Shown one piece after another: positions 22,327 to 33,865 of a stretch of DNA of 64,000 nucleotides; positions within the stretch are counted from its first letter, which is position 1, and every line of letters begins with the position of its first letter. The stretch is taken from NCBI GenBank assembly GCA_022592445.1, contig JABYQR010000012.1, positions 124,001 to 188,000 of the forward strand, given 5' to 3'. This DNA comes from Cytidiella melzeri. Lineage: Eukaryota > Basidiomycota > Agaricomycetes > Polyporales > Irpicaceae. The notes below the pieces were generated by a model. That model made no database searches. It saw only the letters and a list, made by a program, of their open reading frames with translations, and was not told the origin of the DNA. The position numbers and the translations under genes are program-made.

Positions 22327-22793
22327 GGCAAGTTGGTAATCTATAGCTGAACAGTTGGTTATGTAGTCGTGGTTGTTGCTTGAAATGCTGATGCTGTAAC
22401 TCTTGGCAGCCGCTGGTTAACTCAGGCTGGGGAGCAAGTGAGTGGTGCTGAGATGACTGTACGATGTTGATCTACTTGTCTCAATTAGTCGTAACTGGTA
22501 TCCGTAAGTATAGTATATGTTTGCAACCCAACACCCATGCAGTCTGTGCTCTCGCAAACTTTAATATCATGGATAATTGCCAGCCGTTAGACCGCCAGTA
22601 CTTGCCAGAAGCTTTCGACCGCAAGCCTGGCAGGGACTCGCCGAATGCCGGGCTCGAGCGGCTCCCCAAACTAGTGCCGTGACATTTGCGACTCGGACAC
22701 CGCTCTCCTTCACAGAGTCACTCTCCCTCCTACCTGATTATCTTGGACTTTTGGCTTGGCAGGTGCTCCCCCGCCGGGTGAAGAGCTCGACAG
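22327..22793. other. Divergent promoter region between the DUF427 and carrier genes
   Basis: No gene supported. Open frames at 22464-22825 on the plus strand lead into the carrier start in other frames and look spurious. Confidence 0.45.
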
Positions 22794-24127
22794 ATGGTTT
22801 CGAGCGTGAACAGCATGATTGGTGAGCGAAAATTATCTCATTACAGGGGACTATGCCGACTTGCTCAACTCCGGCGGCTTTCAATTTCTGATCTCCTCAC
22901 TATTGCATCTCCCTCCTTTGTCGTTTGACTTCAAGCTGGCGCGGGGGGCGGCCTTGTCGCCAGCATAGCGACTTGTCCGTTAGATGTGGTTAAAACAAAG
23001 TTGCAAGCACAGCAGTACACGAGAGGTCAAGTGGGATACGAGGGTATTTTAGGTGAGGGTTGCTCAAAGGTGGCTGGTCCTCCCAACTGGGTTGGCTTAA
23101 CATACGTTCCTATCCAACATAGACACCGTCAAAAATATTCTCAAGCATGATGGCGTGCGCGGAATGTATCGCGGTCTTGGCCCTACGATAATGGGTTATC
23201 TACCGACATGGGCAATCTACTTTGCGGTCTACGATACCATCAAGGACTACTTCGGAAAACGCCCATTAGGAGAGACCGATGCTGTGCGGCATGTGTATCC
23301 TGCAGCGCAGGTGAAGGGGTATCAACCTCTGTCTCGAGATCACCCATGGACTTTACACTTATTTTCCGCAATGGCCGCTGGTGCGACCAGCACACTATGT
23401 ACTAATCCCCTCTGGGTGATCAAAACGCGATTCATGGTGCGCAAAGGGTTCCTTCATACCGTTTACCTCTAAAGCCTATGCGATCTTTAGACACAATCCC
23501 GAAACGAACCCCGCTATCGTCATACATGGGATGCCATCAAGTCTATCTATGGCGCGGAAGGTTCAAGAGCCTTCTTCAGAGGGTTACTCCCTAGTCTACT
23601 AGGGATAACACACGTTGCGGTACAGTTCCCCCTGTACGAGTTTTTAAAGCGGTGGGCAAGTGCGTAGCTAAGCCGCTACCACAACATCAGCTCATTAACT
23701 CACCGACCTATCCTCAGGCGAAGGACATCAGGAGACCCTACGTCCCACCCAATTTCTCGGGTGCTCCGCAGTCGCGAAGATGACAGCGTCGATAGCGACA
23801 TATCCACACGAAGTCTTGCGCACACGACTGCAAACATACCGACGACCAGTAAGCGCGCAAGGCAGACCCATCGACCCTCTTCATCGGGTGCCGGGGATTG
23901 TACAGACAGCAAAGATGATAATACACAACGAAGGCTGGAGGTCGCTCTATCGTGGCCTTTCTGTCAATCTTGTCCGAACAGTGCCCAATAGTGCAGTGAC
24001 CATGGTGACGTAAGTTCGAATTCGACATCCTGCTGCTTCATTGCGCGATTGCTGACTATTGGCGTCGTTTTTGCGTTCTAGATATGAGATGCTTGTGCGG
24101 TATCTGAACGACCAGACCGAGCCATGA
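22794..24127 (+). CDS. Mitochondrial solute carrier, pyridine-nucleotide/FAD type
   Basis: Six exons, 22794-22821, 22936-23052, 23123-23436, 23491-23659, 23718-24009 and 24082-24127, give 321 residues. It is an SLC25 carrier of the inner mitochondrial membrane with three tandem repeats. Their signatures are PLDVVKTKLQ, PLWVIKTRFM and PHEVLRTRLQ. Trp in the third position of the second signature and the GMYRGLGPTIMGYLPTWAIY block mark the branch that contains yeast Yia6/Yea6 (NAD+), Flx1 (FAD) and Rim2 (pyrimidine nucleotides); GYLPTWAIYF points most to the NAD+ carriers. Substrate is therefore inference. The start ATG gives MVSSVNSMIAGAGGGLVASI, a short N-terminus, so a further 5' exon cannot be excluded. 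Confidence 0.88.
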
Positions 24128-24732
24128 CACGATAGAGCGCGCACATAGGATGCGCTCGTTCTTCCTACTACCATCACACTTCGGACTCGTACGAGTAAAC
24201 CTCCCCACCCTACTACTCCACATCACCCTCATCCCAACCTCTTACCCGTCAACTCAGTCGTATTGTATGCAAGACTTGATATCTGCTAGCTAGAAGTCAC
24301 CCCTACCACATCCTGTATTGTATACCACATCCTTTCCTGTCTACTGCTTTCTACTCTTGTCGTTACACTTCTGCCTGTTGCCGATAGATATCTGAACTTC
24401 GCCGGTACATGTATCCTGTGGTTAGTGCCGGGAGTATCATTGTCTCCCATGGGTGGCTGCTTTTTTGTGCGTATATACAGTCATGATCGAGCGTCGTTCG
24501 TGTGTGCTGTATGAATGCGCAGAAGCTTTGCGACAATCTTCTCTTCCGGTGTTGCTCGTTCCAACAGTAGTTGTGTTTTGGTACATCATGAATCGCGCTT
24601 CAATTTGCCCCCTGCAAGCTCGTACGCATGTGCTAAAGTACAACAATTAAACCCCCAAACAGTCCGATATTAGGTGATGCACAACGTGATATTCTACGTC
24701 TTCTGTCATAGTGATTCTGGAATCGGATTTGT
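24128..24732. other. Convergent intergenic region
   Basis: No gene supported. Low-information 3' flanks of the carrier and the small membrane protein gene. Confidence 0.45.
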
Positions 24733-25059
24733 TCATGCTGGCATTCCGTGGACGGGGAGTTCGAGCTGATAGCGACCTCTGCCGATGTGGCCCTTGGGGA
24801 TAGCCGATCTGAGAGGGGCGCTGAATTCGCTGCAAGAAGGAGGTTAGGCTCAAATGTACAGCGCAGTATGTGGAACGAGAGGTGCATACCTTGGTTCGCG
24901 CCACTGCAAGTAGACTAAGCCCCACAGCGCTGATTGTATGCCAGTAAAGGCTACCAGTGACTAGAAAGAGAGAGGTCGAGGTTAGGAGAAGCGGTCTTGA
25001 CAGGTGGGTTCACTAGCGGAGAGACTTACTGGGACTCGGTTGCGGATAAGGTTGAGCAT
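24733..25059 (-). CDS. Small putative single-pass membrane protein
   Basis: Model of three exons (25059-25030, 24960-24890, 24829-24733) coding 65 residues. The short start MLNLIRNRVP leads into a hydrophobic segment (VAFTGIQSALWGLVYLQW) followed by a polar, basic tail (GHIGRGRYQLELPVHGMPA). All splice sites are GT-AG and phases agree. I do not recognise the family. The size and one helix after a short amphipathic start would suit a mitochondrial or ER membrane subunit, but this is inference. If the second intron is retained, the product ends after YAPLVPHTALYI. The gene is divergent from SGF29. Confidence 0.45.
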
Positions 25060-25642
25060 GTTTGGTTTGGACTACTGGTGTTGATGGAATAGTGGTATGC
25101 GTGTGGACACCAAAGTGTAAGATGAAGGGTGAGGATGTGATAGCTGTCAAGTAGCTGGGCTTGAGTGGTTGTGTGTTCTGGAGAAGTGCTGAGCTTACCC
25201 GCATGGCTTTTATACCTCTCGAGCACTGGTTACATCGTTATCAAGTACGGGGGATGTCGGTTGGTATGGTATGTTTTAGACGTTCGAAGACTCATCTCGC
25301 TCAGTCCAGGCGGGCGGTGGACGAGGAATGAAGCTTGAAGAGGGATGGGACTGTACCAGACCAAAGTGGCAATTTGTAGTGGCCGGTCTGGAAAAATCTC
25401 CCACGCCCTGGACGCGGTCCAGAACTCCCGAGCTCCCATCGCGCGGCCCACCGACGGGCCAGGCCGAACTGCCTAATATAGCATGTCCGGCCTTGTGGCG
25501 TTCATGCCAGATCGGGAGATGAGCGCGTGGCGCTTAATTGGAAATGCTTTGTTTGGAACCAGTACATACAACGTCGGTTTCACGAGGCTGAGCAGTCGTC
25601 GTTTTCAGTCAAGAAGACTCACGACGGAACAAAGAATTGTCG
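25060..25642. other. Divergent promoter region upstream of SGF29
   Basis: No gene seen. GC-rich around 25390-25460 (CCCACGCCCTGGACGCGG), otherwise unremarkable. Confidence 0.45.
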
Positions 25643-27037
25643 ATGGCCAATAGAAGAGGTCCGCAGACACGCCCAGCATCCTCAGAAGGTACACTTCCTT
25701 GTCTTTTCCTTCGTCCGTCATGTGGAAGGCAGACGATATTCATGAATTTCGCCATGTCTCAGAAATTGACTGCTGGTCAAGAGCCTCAGAGTCGCTCACG
25801 AGGCTCTCGACCGTCTACGGGAACCAGGAGAGTAACGAGACTATTGGCCGCGTTAATCGTCTGTTGCTGGCGTGGCCCACCGACGATGTCGCACCGGCGG
25901 AAGGATTCGACAACTTGAAGAACACGTACAAGAAACTGACGAGTGGCCTCAGTGAAATCAAAAACAACGCGGACAAAGAAGCGAGGTATCGTAATTACGC
26001 AGATATCTGCGCTGATGGCTGAATGTAATCTAACTTCTTGCATAGAGCAATTGAAGAAACTATAGAACGACTCGACATTCTCATTGCATTGCGTAAGGCA
26101 TCCGAAGCGACACCACCAGGTATGCAGCTTTTGGGAACAAAGGCGGCCTGCTGATGAAAATTAAATAAAAGAAAAACGCAACAAACGGCCTCGTGGACAA
26201 TCTCCAGCGGCAGCTCCTGCACCTTTGGTTACTCAACCCCCAGCAGTAGCACCCGCTGCTGTGACCCGAGGGGTCTCCATAACAGTGCCGGCGCGCAGTT
26301 CCGTAGGTCCTCCGGCGCCGAAACAGTTCTCTCGCGAGCCAAAGGCAAGACGAGAGGCTTTGGCGAAGCAGCTGCCTTTACAGCACGGCAGGCGTGTAGC
26401 GTTTCGCCAACCGCGGGACCCAAACAAAGCTCTCGCAGACGCTACTGATGAGGGCAAAGGGGAGCAGTGGATCTTGGCTGTCGTCACTCGATGCATCAAT
26501 CAAGACAAGAACCGGTAATTGAGCGACGATAGTTGTGCGAGAGCTTTAGATACTGACCGGTGACCATACAGATATGAAGTGCACGATCCAGAACCTCAGG
26601 ACGACGGATCTCCGGGACAGTAAGAAAATATTTGGGTCAACGTGTTTGGCGATAACATTGATAACACTTCTGTAGGCACTATAACACTACATTGCGTGCA
26701 CTGATCCCGTTGCCGGACCTCACCGCACCTCCGGACAGTGCCTCTCATCTGAATGCCTATCCCGAGTTCACAGCCGGGTCGACGGTGATGGCACTGTATC
26801 CAGATACAAGCTGCTTTTACCGGGCGGTGGTAATCGAAAGCCCAAAAGATATGTCACGCGTAAGTGTGACTCTCTGACCGATGTCATTGTATTGCTAAAT
26901 AATGTTAACGGGTACAGAACGCGATTGCCGCCAAACAGATGCCAGTCCCGATGTACAAGTTGAAGTTCGAAGACGACAATGACCAGGAACACCCTGTGTC
27001 TGCGCAATGGGTGGTCGAATGGCCAGGAGGACCATAG
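25643..27037 (+). CDS. SGF29: SAGA complex subunit Sgf29, tandem-tudor histone reader
   Basis: Seven exons, 25643-25688, 25763-25985, 26046-26119, 26172-26514, 26572-26619, 26676-26859 and 26918-27037, give 345 residues. Sgf29 is a subunit of the SAGA acetyltransferase module and binds H3K4me2/3 through its C-terminal tudor pair. The N-terminal part is helical (IGRVNRLLLAWP, TYKKLTSGLSEIKN, ETIERLDILIALRKASE), the middle is a basic Pro/Ala linker (KRNKRPRGQSPAAAPAP), and the C-terminal part from about residue 195 has the SGF29 domain: GRRVAFRQP, WILAVVTR, RYEVHDPEPQDD, STVMALYPDTSCFYRAVV, YKLKFEDDND and the end AQWVVEWPGGP. Length is usual. The start follows from the 46-nt first exon (MANRRGPQTRPASSE), which joins in phase. 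Confidence 0.9.
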
Positions 27038-27329
27038 AGGATGCTGTTCGTGTCTCTCATTCTGTATTTCTACTCGTATGAAAGGTAGATTATGTCAACT
27101 AATGCTGTTCAAATTGTGCCTATGTGACTACAATACCCCCACACGCATGACCTTCGTTAGTCACACTACCTTCATGGCGAAAGCATACTGTAACGGCAGT
27201 GCTCGCCTAACCGGAAAAGATTAACGCTGCGCATATCAGAAGAGGCCTATGGAACTCCTCATGCTACGCGGGGCATGTGTGAGATCATTAGTCTGAAATG
27301 CAACGTACGATGAAAAGCGGGGTTACAAT

Positions 27330-27790
27330 CAGGCTCCTAACCAGCCTGCCTGGCGTCGTCGTTCAAATAGGTCTCGATGGGCGTAGCTCTATGCTGAATG
27401 TAATGATAGCGAGTTTTGTGTATACCGCAGCCACCGGAATGTACCGATAATTTCAATGTCAGATTGATCTCACCACTCAAGAATTCTCACTCCGACCAAA
27501 ATACAACTCAGATTTAACCTAAACACTTTGAAGACGACGCCAGTGCCTGGCGTCGTCGTTCAAATAGGTCTCGATGGGCGTAGCTCTATGCTGAATGTAA
27601 TGATAGCGAGTTTTGTGTATACCGCAGCCACCGGAATGTACCGATAATTTCAATGTCAGATTGATCTCACCACTCAAGAATTCTCACTCCGACCAAAATA
27701 CAACTCAGATTTAACCTAAACACTTTGAAGACGACGCCAGGCAGGCTGGCAAACTATGTGGTGGGAATGCTTGGTCAGCATTTCACACGC
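27330..27790. repeat. Left terminal inverted repeat region of the RecQ element
   Basis: Outer end CAGGCTCCTAA, then CCAGCCTGCCTGGCGTCGTC (27341-27360). The inner boundary is the inverse GACGACGCCAGGCAGGCTGG (27731-27750), so the block is itself flanked by inverted motifs. It continues with 40 bp that reappear inverted at the right end. Confidence 0.85.
27351..27744. repeat. Perfect 197-bp tandem duplication inside the left TIR
   Basis: The sequence from TGGCGTCGTCGTTCAAATAG (27351) restarts at 27548 and, read by eye, is identical over about 190 bp, including AACACTTTGAAGACGACGCC at the end of both copies. The right TIR has a single, diverged copy, so the duplication is recent. Confidence 0.9.
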
Positions 27791-27958
27791 AGGCGTGATT
27801 TCGCTCTTGTCACTCCTGGTCACCCAACAGTGACCATGCTAGCACGTGCATGACGCGTCGCGCTTCGCGTTCTTGTTTACTTGATAAAACATTGCTTTAA
27901 AAAATCATTGCGCTCGCTCGCTGCAACAGATACTCTCACGGTCTTTCCCAAAACTCGT

Positions 27959-30683
27959 ATGAGTGATACTCCAGCTGTTGCGGATCCGAACAAGGCTCAA
28001 GATACCCTGCAGTTACTTAGTGACAGCGAAGTACGCGATAGGATTCAAGCCGTATTCCATAAACGACCATGCCATTTTCAGTACAAGCTGTACTGCGCCC
28101 AGCAGTCACGGAAGAATATTATCAGCATTGCACGTACGGGGTCGGGAAAGACTTTGACATACCTCATGCCTCTCATAGCCGCGTCAGACAGCATTATTAT
28201 AATTGTGACTGCTTTAAATATTCTAGGAGAGCAGTTCGAGCGCGAAGCGAGAGCAGCAGGCTTTTCAGCAAAGTCAGTAAATGGCGAGAATGACTCTGAC
28301 CAAGTTTTCAACGTATGTCGCCTACACGCCTACAATGTGTACCCCGGAGCTAACCCAATTCTTGTGATTCTAGGATATCAGGCAACTGAAGTACCGCGTT
28401 GTTATATTCAGTCCTGATACCATGATGAAAAGAGGAGGACGGTGTCAAACTATGCTGTGGCCAAACAAGAAGTTTGTATCGAAGGTACAGCGGGTTGTAT
28501 TCGACGAAGCGCACTGTATTGTCCAATGGGGAGGATCCTTTCGGCCTGAATACAAGGAAGCAACGAATATTGGATTCTACCTCCCGAATGTGCCCATCTA
28601 CCTCTCCTCTGCCACTATGCCACCCACGGTAATAACCCAGCTCAAAGAGCTATTCCGACTCCATGACCGTGATACTTTGGTATTTCGGCGCTCAAACGAT
28701 CGTCCCAATGTCGCCCTGGTCGTTCGTCGCATGCAGCATCCGCAAAACTCGTATGAAGATTTAGCGTTTCTTGTACCAAAGAACTGGAAAGACGGTGACT
28801 CACCACCGAAAAAATTTATGGTCTTCTTTAACAACAAGAAGGAAGCCGAAAGCGCGGCGAAGTTCTTGCAGGCACGAGTGTCTGTAGACCTGTGTCGTAA
28901 GATTCCTTGGTTTCACGCGGGGATGACGAGGTTCTTTCGCGTGGAAGAAGTTGACAATCTCCGCCGTGTGCATGGCGAAGAGCATGAGGTATGGGGATTT
29001 GCAGCAACGGACTCGGGTGGTTTAGTCAGTGCATGCTACCGTTTATGCTCTAACTTGCGATACTCACCGTGTTCAAGGGTCTTGATATTCCGAATATCGA
29101 AATCGTCGTCCAATGGAAGGTCCCCAACAATCTTGACACGCTTATTCAGCGCTTTGGCAGAGCGGTCCGCGATTATAGTCTTCAAGGCGTCGCCATCTTG
29201 ATTTCAGAGCCACAGTGGTTTTACGAGGACCAAAAGCGCTTGCAAAAGACACGAGAGCAGCGACGGGCAAAGCGACAGAGAGCAGAGGAAGACAACACTC
29301 AGCTGGGTCCAAGCAAGCGGCCGCGAACACAACCTCACACATCAGCAACAATGCAGGTACTTTCACCTTCGTCTCGCGCAAATCGAATCTCGAGGCAGGA
29401 CCCGTCTGGAGCGCCTCCAATGCAAGCGTTGACCCTGACACCGCATCTTGTACTTCGACCTGGGGCTGCTATATTTCATGAACCGTCTATTAGTTCGGTT
29501 CCCTCTAACAACTCAACTCACCGTCCTCTGTCTTCTGATACTCTGCCAACCTCCTCGAGCGATCCTTCTACCGCCTTGACCGATGTGTCATCGAGAGAAC
29601 CAGTTGCGCTTGACGAAGACGGTGATTCTACCTTGGAATGCGAGGAGAGTGTGGACGGAAACAGTGACGAGGAAGTAGTGGTGACGGTGACTAGCGGAGA
29701 ACGGCAAGGTGTTGAACGTGAGGTAGATGTCGTGGTAACAGAAGCAAACGTGGCCGCCATGCTTCTTCAAGGAGGCGGCGATATGGCGTCTGTAACATCG
29801 AAGCCATCAAGAAAGAACAAGGCACCATCCCGACGTCTTCCTCGCGTCCCTGACCGTGTATTATGCATGTTCATTAACGCACATGTTCTCTCTTCAGCTC
29901 GTCGTTGCCGTCGTGCGCATGTGGAGTTGTACTACGCTAATAACCAGGCTCGTACGTGAACAATTTCTCATCTCTTCGTACACTAACACTGTTTGTATAC
30001 AGCGATAGAGTCAGAGTGGTGCTGTGAGCGGTGCGCCGTGCGGCCTGCATCAATCTGCTGCGATATCTGCCACGCTGACGAAGTGACAGCATTAATCCCT
30101 ATCCGCAACGATACTCCAGCCGTGAGACCCAAGAAGACGAGGCGACTCAAAATCCCCGCATTTACCATGTCGATGCACGAGAAGAAGTTGCGCGATGAGC
30201 TGTATAAGTGGAGGGACGCTACGGCAAAGACGGACATGGCAGAGTACGAAGACTTTGGTGGCGACATTCTGATGCATTATAGAATTGTCGAGCGCATTGT
30301 TGAGCTCGCACACGCGCAGAAACTCAACACAGTGCAAGATATACAAGAACACGCAAACTGGTGCTGGGCGCAGCAGTATGGTACCGCTGTTCTTGCACTG
30401 GTGCAGAAATATTGCCCGAAGCCTGTTACAGTGCCTTCCTCTCCCTTCACCACTGTGCCGCTCGAAACAGGCCGACAACAAGATAAATCTCTACCAGCAC
30501 ATTCAGATTCTCCCTCGACCTCTACACGACGACCACGCGCACCTCCGGTTTGTGGTGCCTGCGGCTTGATTGGCCACCGCAGTCTGTTCTCGTTATACAT
30601 TCACCTTAATGACGGCTGACTTTGATCCTACAGAGAATAGCCCGCTATGCCAGAACAAACCTCAAGAGAGATCCGCAGCATAA
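27959..30683 (+). CDS. RecQ-like DNA helicase of the TIR element
   Basis: Model of five exons, 27959-28312, 28374-29024, 29078-29951, 30003-30581 and 30634-30683, gives 835 residues with no internal stop. Helicase motifs are in order: Walker A ARTGSGKTLTYLMPL, Walker B VVFDEAHCIVQWGGSFRPEY (the DEAH.I.QWG.xFRPEY signature of RecQ), LSSATMP, then the second lobe with GLDIPNIEIVVQW and the arginine-finger region LIQRFGRAVRD. A basic, disordered stretch follows, then Cys-rich parts (WCCERCAVRPASICCDIC and VCGACGLIGHR...PLC) that may bind zinc. RecQ enzymes unwind DNA 3' to 5'. The donor near 29025 is chosen for phase, and a further 42-nt intron at 29856-29897 is possible. It converges with the DUF6589 gene. 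Confidence 0.82.
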
Positions 30684-30731
30684 CTTTCGAACTCGTAAGT
30701 GTTCTCGTCGTTTATGTTATCGCTATGCTAA

Positions 30732-33427
30732 TTACAAATCTGCTTCGAGGTCATCTACTCCGAGTTCATCATCTACATCAATGTCCTCTATCTCGCCTGC
30801 CGTCTCTTCCGTAGAGAGTTTGTTTGTGACCGTACTCTGTAGCAAATAAAGCCCGTCATTCATATGATGTTTGAGATCATACGATTTCCGGCTGTCGTCA
30901 AATTCGTGTGCCTTGTTCTTGCGCAGAAGGTCACATAGGGCCTGAATAGTATTTGTAAGGTCGGGAGGAGCATGACGAACGGAGCGGTGCAGGAGATGAA
31001 AATTATCCTGCATTGTTTGGTGAATCCTTCGAAATATCTCTATTAGAGGCGACTGCTTTAGAATCAACTGAAACGTCCGCGCATAACCAGAACTACCATA
31101 CACGACCTAAATCAATCACGGATTAGAAGTAGATGTGAGTAGCAACAATAGACCTCGAACCTTGATATACAGGTTCATGAGCTCGACAAGCCAATCCACA
31201 GCACGGAAACCGTCATGACGGCCTGTGGGATTACAAAGCCAGTTGAGGCGAATAGCACGTCTGTTCAGTGTCGGGTTAGAGTGTGAAATATTGGTTAGAT
31301 TGCAGTGAATGAAGCCTTACGCTAGCCTCTCTGGATAGACGAACTTGAGATCTAACATGGTTTTCACAAGCTGGCTCGCGTACTTGTGTTTCCCTACACT
31401 TTTGAATATACAAACCCAGCGTAGAAACGTGTTCTCCACCCGTCCTATATCTCCATGCTTCATCGCGTGCGTGAGCTCGACATAGTCAAGCAGACGACCG
31501 AGAATTAATGTATTGTTACGAAATTCGCCGTCTTTCGCAGTCGATTTGTCGAGATATTTCTCTGCTAATAAAAGCGACATCCGTTCGAGGTCCAGCCAGG
31601 ATGAAGACGCAGCGTATTCCTCAAGCGACCGGTGCTTCTCAACCTCAACCCGCCAAATGTCGAGCATGCGTGCGGCTGCGCATTGCAGAATCAGGTCGTG
31701 CATGAGACGGAATCCAGGCTTGCTTCCAATTTGTCCAGAGTCGTGCGGGCGTATTTTACATGCTTGCTGATACAGGCCATTTGGTTCCGTTCGCTGGGCC
31801 TTAGGCTCAATGAACATCCGCCAGATTGCGTCTGCACCTGCCATCTGCAAGTGGAACAAACCTAGAACAAACACGATGTTCCGCAATCCACGAACAGGCT
31901 TCCGCTCAATAGCGCGAGAAGCTAGTGAGCCATCCAACCGCTCTCCAGTACCTAGGTCACCATGAACAAGCACGACATATTCGTGAATGTCTTCGACATT
32001 AGGAGTATCTGTTGGATCTCCGATGTTTGCTTGCACGAAGAGACTTTCGAGGATCTCTGCTTGGCCATCGGCCGTCGATTGGTTGATGTCCATGGGTGGG
32101 CGACTAGGAATTTGCTCAATTGTCTCTGGCAGCCAGATGTTCACGAAACCGCTCGAAAACCTTGCAATACATGATGAGAGCGTGGCGAAAATGCCACGCA
32201 AAGATGCGCTTCGTACATCACGTCGATCGGGGCTTGGAGAGGTTATGAGTGACATCCAAGAGTGAATGGAGCAATGCTGCTCTCGAGGTATATCGGGGTT
32301 CAGGCGGTTTGTGTTCCACAGGGCTGTACAACACTCCAGGTCCTCTGGTGTCACGTCGTGCTCTAACGGAAAAGCAAGCGCAGAGGTTGCATGCTTCAGT
32401 GTGTCCCTGGGGTTATCAATCGTGGGGACCAGCTCTTGAAGTCCATATCAAGTTGTCGTAAGCGAACGCAAGTATTTTCGTCTTCGCGCGCTCCCGTAGC
32501 TCGTCGTTGGCTGACTTTGACAAGGAGTTGACCATCTTGTGAACTGTCGTAAGTGAGAGGGATAGTCCTGCGTGTGCAAAGACTTCGACCACAAGCTCAG
32601 GCGTAGACGTAGAATGAAAAAACATGCCCATCACCGCAGCGAGAGCGTTGCATTGCTGATTCTACTGAACGTAAGTATGGACATGACAACAACTCGTCTC
32701 TGAATAAGTAACGGAGTGTGAGTCTCAATCTATACGCGAATGCGAACTGCGGCTTACAATCAGTAGTAGAGCGTCCGGCGTTCTACAGCTCTGCAATGCC
32801 TCTTTTTCAGTTGCGCCGCCTTTGCTCTGCGTCCGAGCAATCTCTCCCTCCGCAGCATTTTCAGCACCCCGCGGAGGTGCTTCGTCGTCCACATCCGGCC
32901 CCAGCATATCGAGGTCTGCGTCACACCAGTACTCGTCTTCTTCGCCCCAGGTAACATCCATCTCTACCGCACTCGATTGACAGCTGACCGCACCTGCTCC
33001 TCTGAGAACTGGCGCTGGCGCTGAGTCCGCGTAGGGTCGCTATTGAGCAGAGCTCGAGTAGGGTCGAAAGGACAGGAGCTTGTTCCTGCATCCGGCGCGC
33101 CATGCCATCAATGGTGAAGGTACCAAACTGTTCAGCACGGGCATTAACAGCACTGATATGCCACCCACTCTCCTTTTCAGCCAATCGTGATACCTCCGCC
33201 GTGAGCTCTTTGGTGACTAACCCTCGGGCGAATTCTTGAGTAGCGACCCGAACGAGAGGATCTTCGTGCGCGGCAAGAGTCGTCAAGAGAGCCGGCCATT
33301 CATTGATAAACAAGTGCCTTTGAGGGTGAGCTTCATAGCGAGAGTTGGTAAGGAGAGTGATAAGAAGCTGGCATATTGAGTGCCCGCGCAGTGAGGAAAC
33401 CACAGAGTCGACGAGATGGAGATCCAT
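30732..33427 (-). pseudogene. DUF6589 protein gene, frameshifted
   Basis: Pieces of the DUF6589 family occur in the right order on the minus strand: MDLHLVDSVVSSLRGHSICQ (start 33427), MDVTWGEEDEYWCDADLDML, NQQCNALAAVMGMFFHSTST, AYDNL, TLKHATSALAFPLEHDVTPE, VVLVHGDLGTGERLDGSL, FVLGLFHLQMAGADAIWRMF, IGSKPGFRLMHDLILQCAAA and a C-terminal part ending at 30732 (MYGSSGYARTFQLILKQSPL onward). The pieces need at least three frame changes that no intron explains, for example after AYDNL, where the family continues DMDF in another frame, and near 32780, where VERRT and LLLI lie in different frames. The C-terminal half is open over 340 codons. DUF6589 has no known function; it is recurrent in Agaricomycetes. 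Confidence 0.7.
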
Positions 33428-33533
33428 TGTGAGGTCGTCGACGATGAGGATGAGCCGCGGTAATCAATAGAGCGCGCTGTGTGACGCCTTGTGACAGGAC
33501 GCGTGCGGATGTGACCTACAACCGTAAATGGAG

Positions 33534-33791
33534 CGTGTGAAATGCTGACCAAGCATTCCCACCACATAGTTTGCCAGCCTGCCTGGCGTCGTCTTCAAAG
33601 TGTTTAGGTTAAATCTGTGTCTGAAACATTGTCGCCGAATCAAATGTACAGTGGTGGGATCAATCTGACTTTTAAATTTACGGTACATTCCGGTGGCTAT
33701 CAGCTGTGTATATGAAGTTGAGACTCAACATATCCAAACTTCCCTGGGACTCATTTGAACGACGACGCCAGGCAGGCTGGATAGGAGCCTG
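33534..33791. repeat. Right terminal inverted repeat region of the RecQ element
   Basis: Mirror of the left end. Inner boundary CCAGCCTGCCTGGCGTCGTC (33574-33593), outer boundary GACGACGCCAGGCAGGCTGG (33761-33780), then ATAGGAGCCTG. The 207-bp core is clearly diverged from the two left copies, although the flanking motifs are kept. Confidence 0.85.
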
Positions 33792-33865
33792 GCTCTGAGC
33801 AAGAATTACCAGTACTAACCACAAATTCTCAATCCCTACATTCTTGGACAATGTCAATTTGTGGC

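Larger units (their letters stand above)
27330..33791. mobile_element. TIR element with RecQ-like helicase and DUF6589 gene
   Basis: A 6.46-kb unit bounded by inverted repeats. The left end starts CAGGCTCCTAACCAGCCTGC and the right end is the reverse complement with two changes (GGCTGGATAGGAGCCTG). The inverted repeats extend inward to about 27790 and 33534, where the mirror sequences CAAACTATGTGGTGGGAATG are identical. Inside are two convergent genes, RecQ-like on plus and DUF6589-like on minus, whose stops are 48 bp apart. I found no transposase with a recognisable DDE catalytic core and no tyrosine recombinase, rolling-circle (HUH) protein or reverse transcriptase. No clear target-site duplication is seen: left flank ...TTACAAT, right flank GCTCTGA... 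. Transposition of this unit is inference from its ends. Confidence 0.7.

Noticed and set aside
24647..24925. Minus-strand frame of 92 codons overlapping the small membrane gene
   Set aside because: The spliced three-exon model in another frame gives a coherent helix plus tail with good splice sites; this frame looks like a shadow.
27330..33791. Interpretation of the RecQ element as a Helitron
   Set aside because: Helitrons carry a Rep/HUH domain with a Pif1-type helicase and lack TIRs; this element has a RecQ-type helicase and long TIRs.
27320..33800. Target-site duplication of the RecQ element
   Set aside because: Flanks TTACAAT and GCTCTGA do not match for any length from 2 to 9 bp at the ends I chose, so none is claimed.
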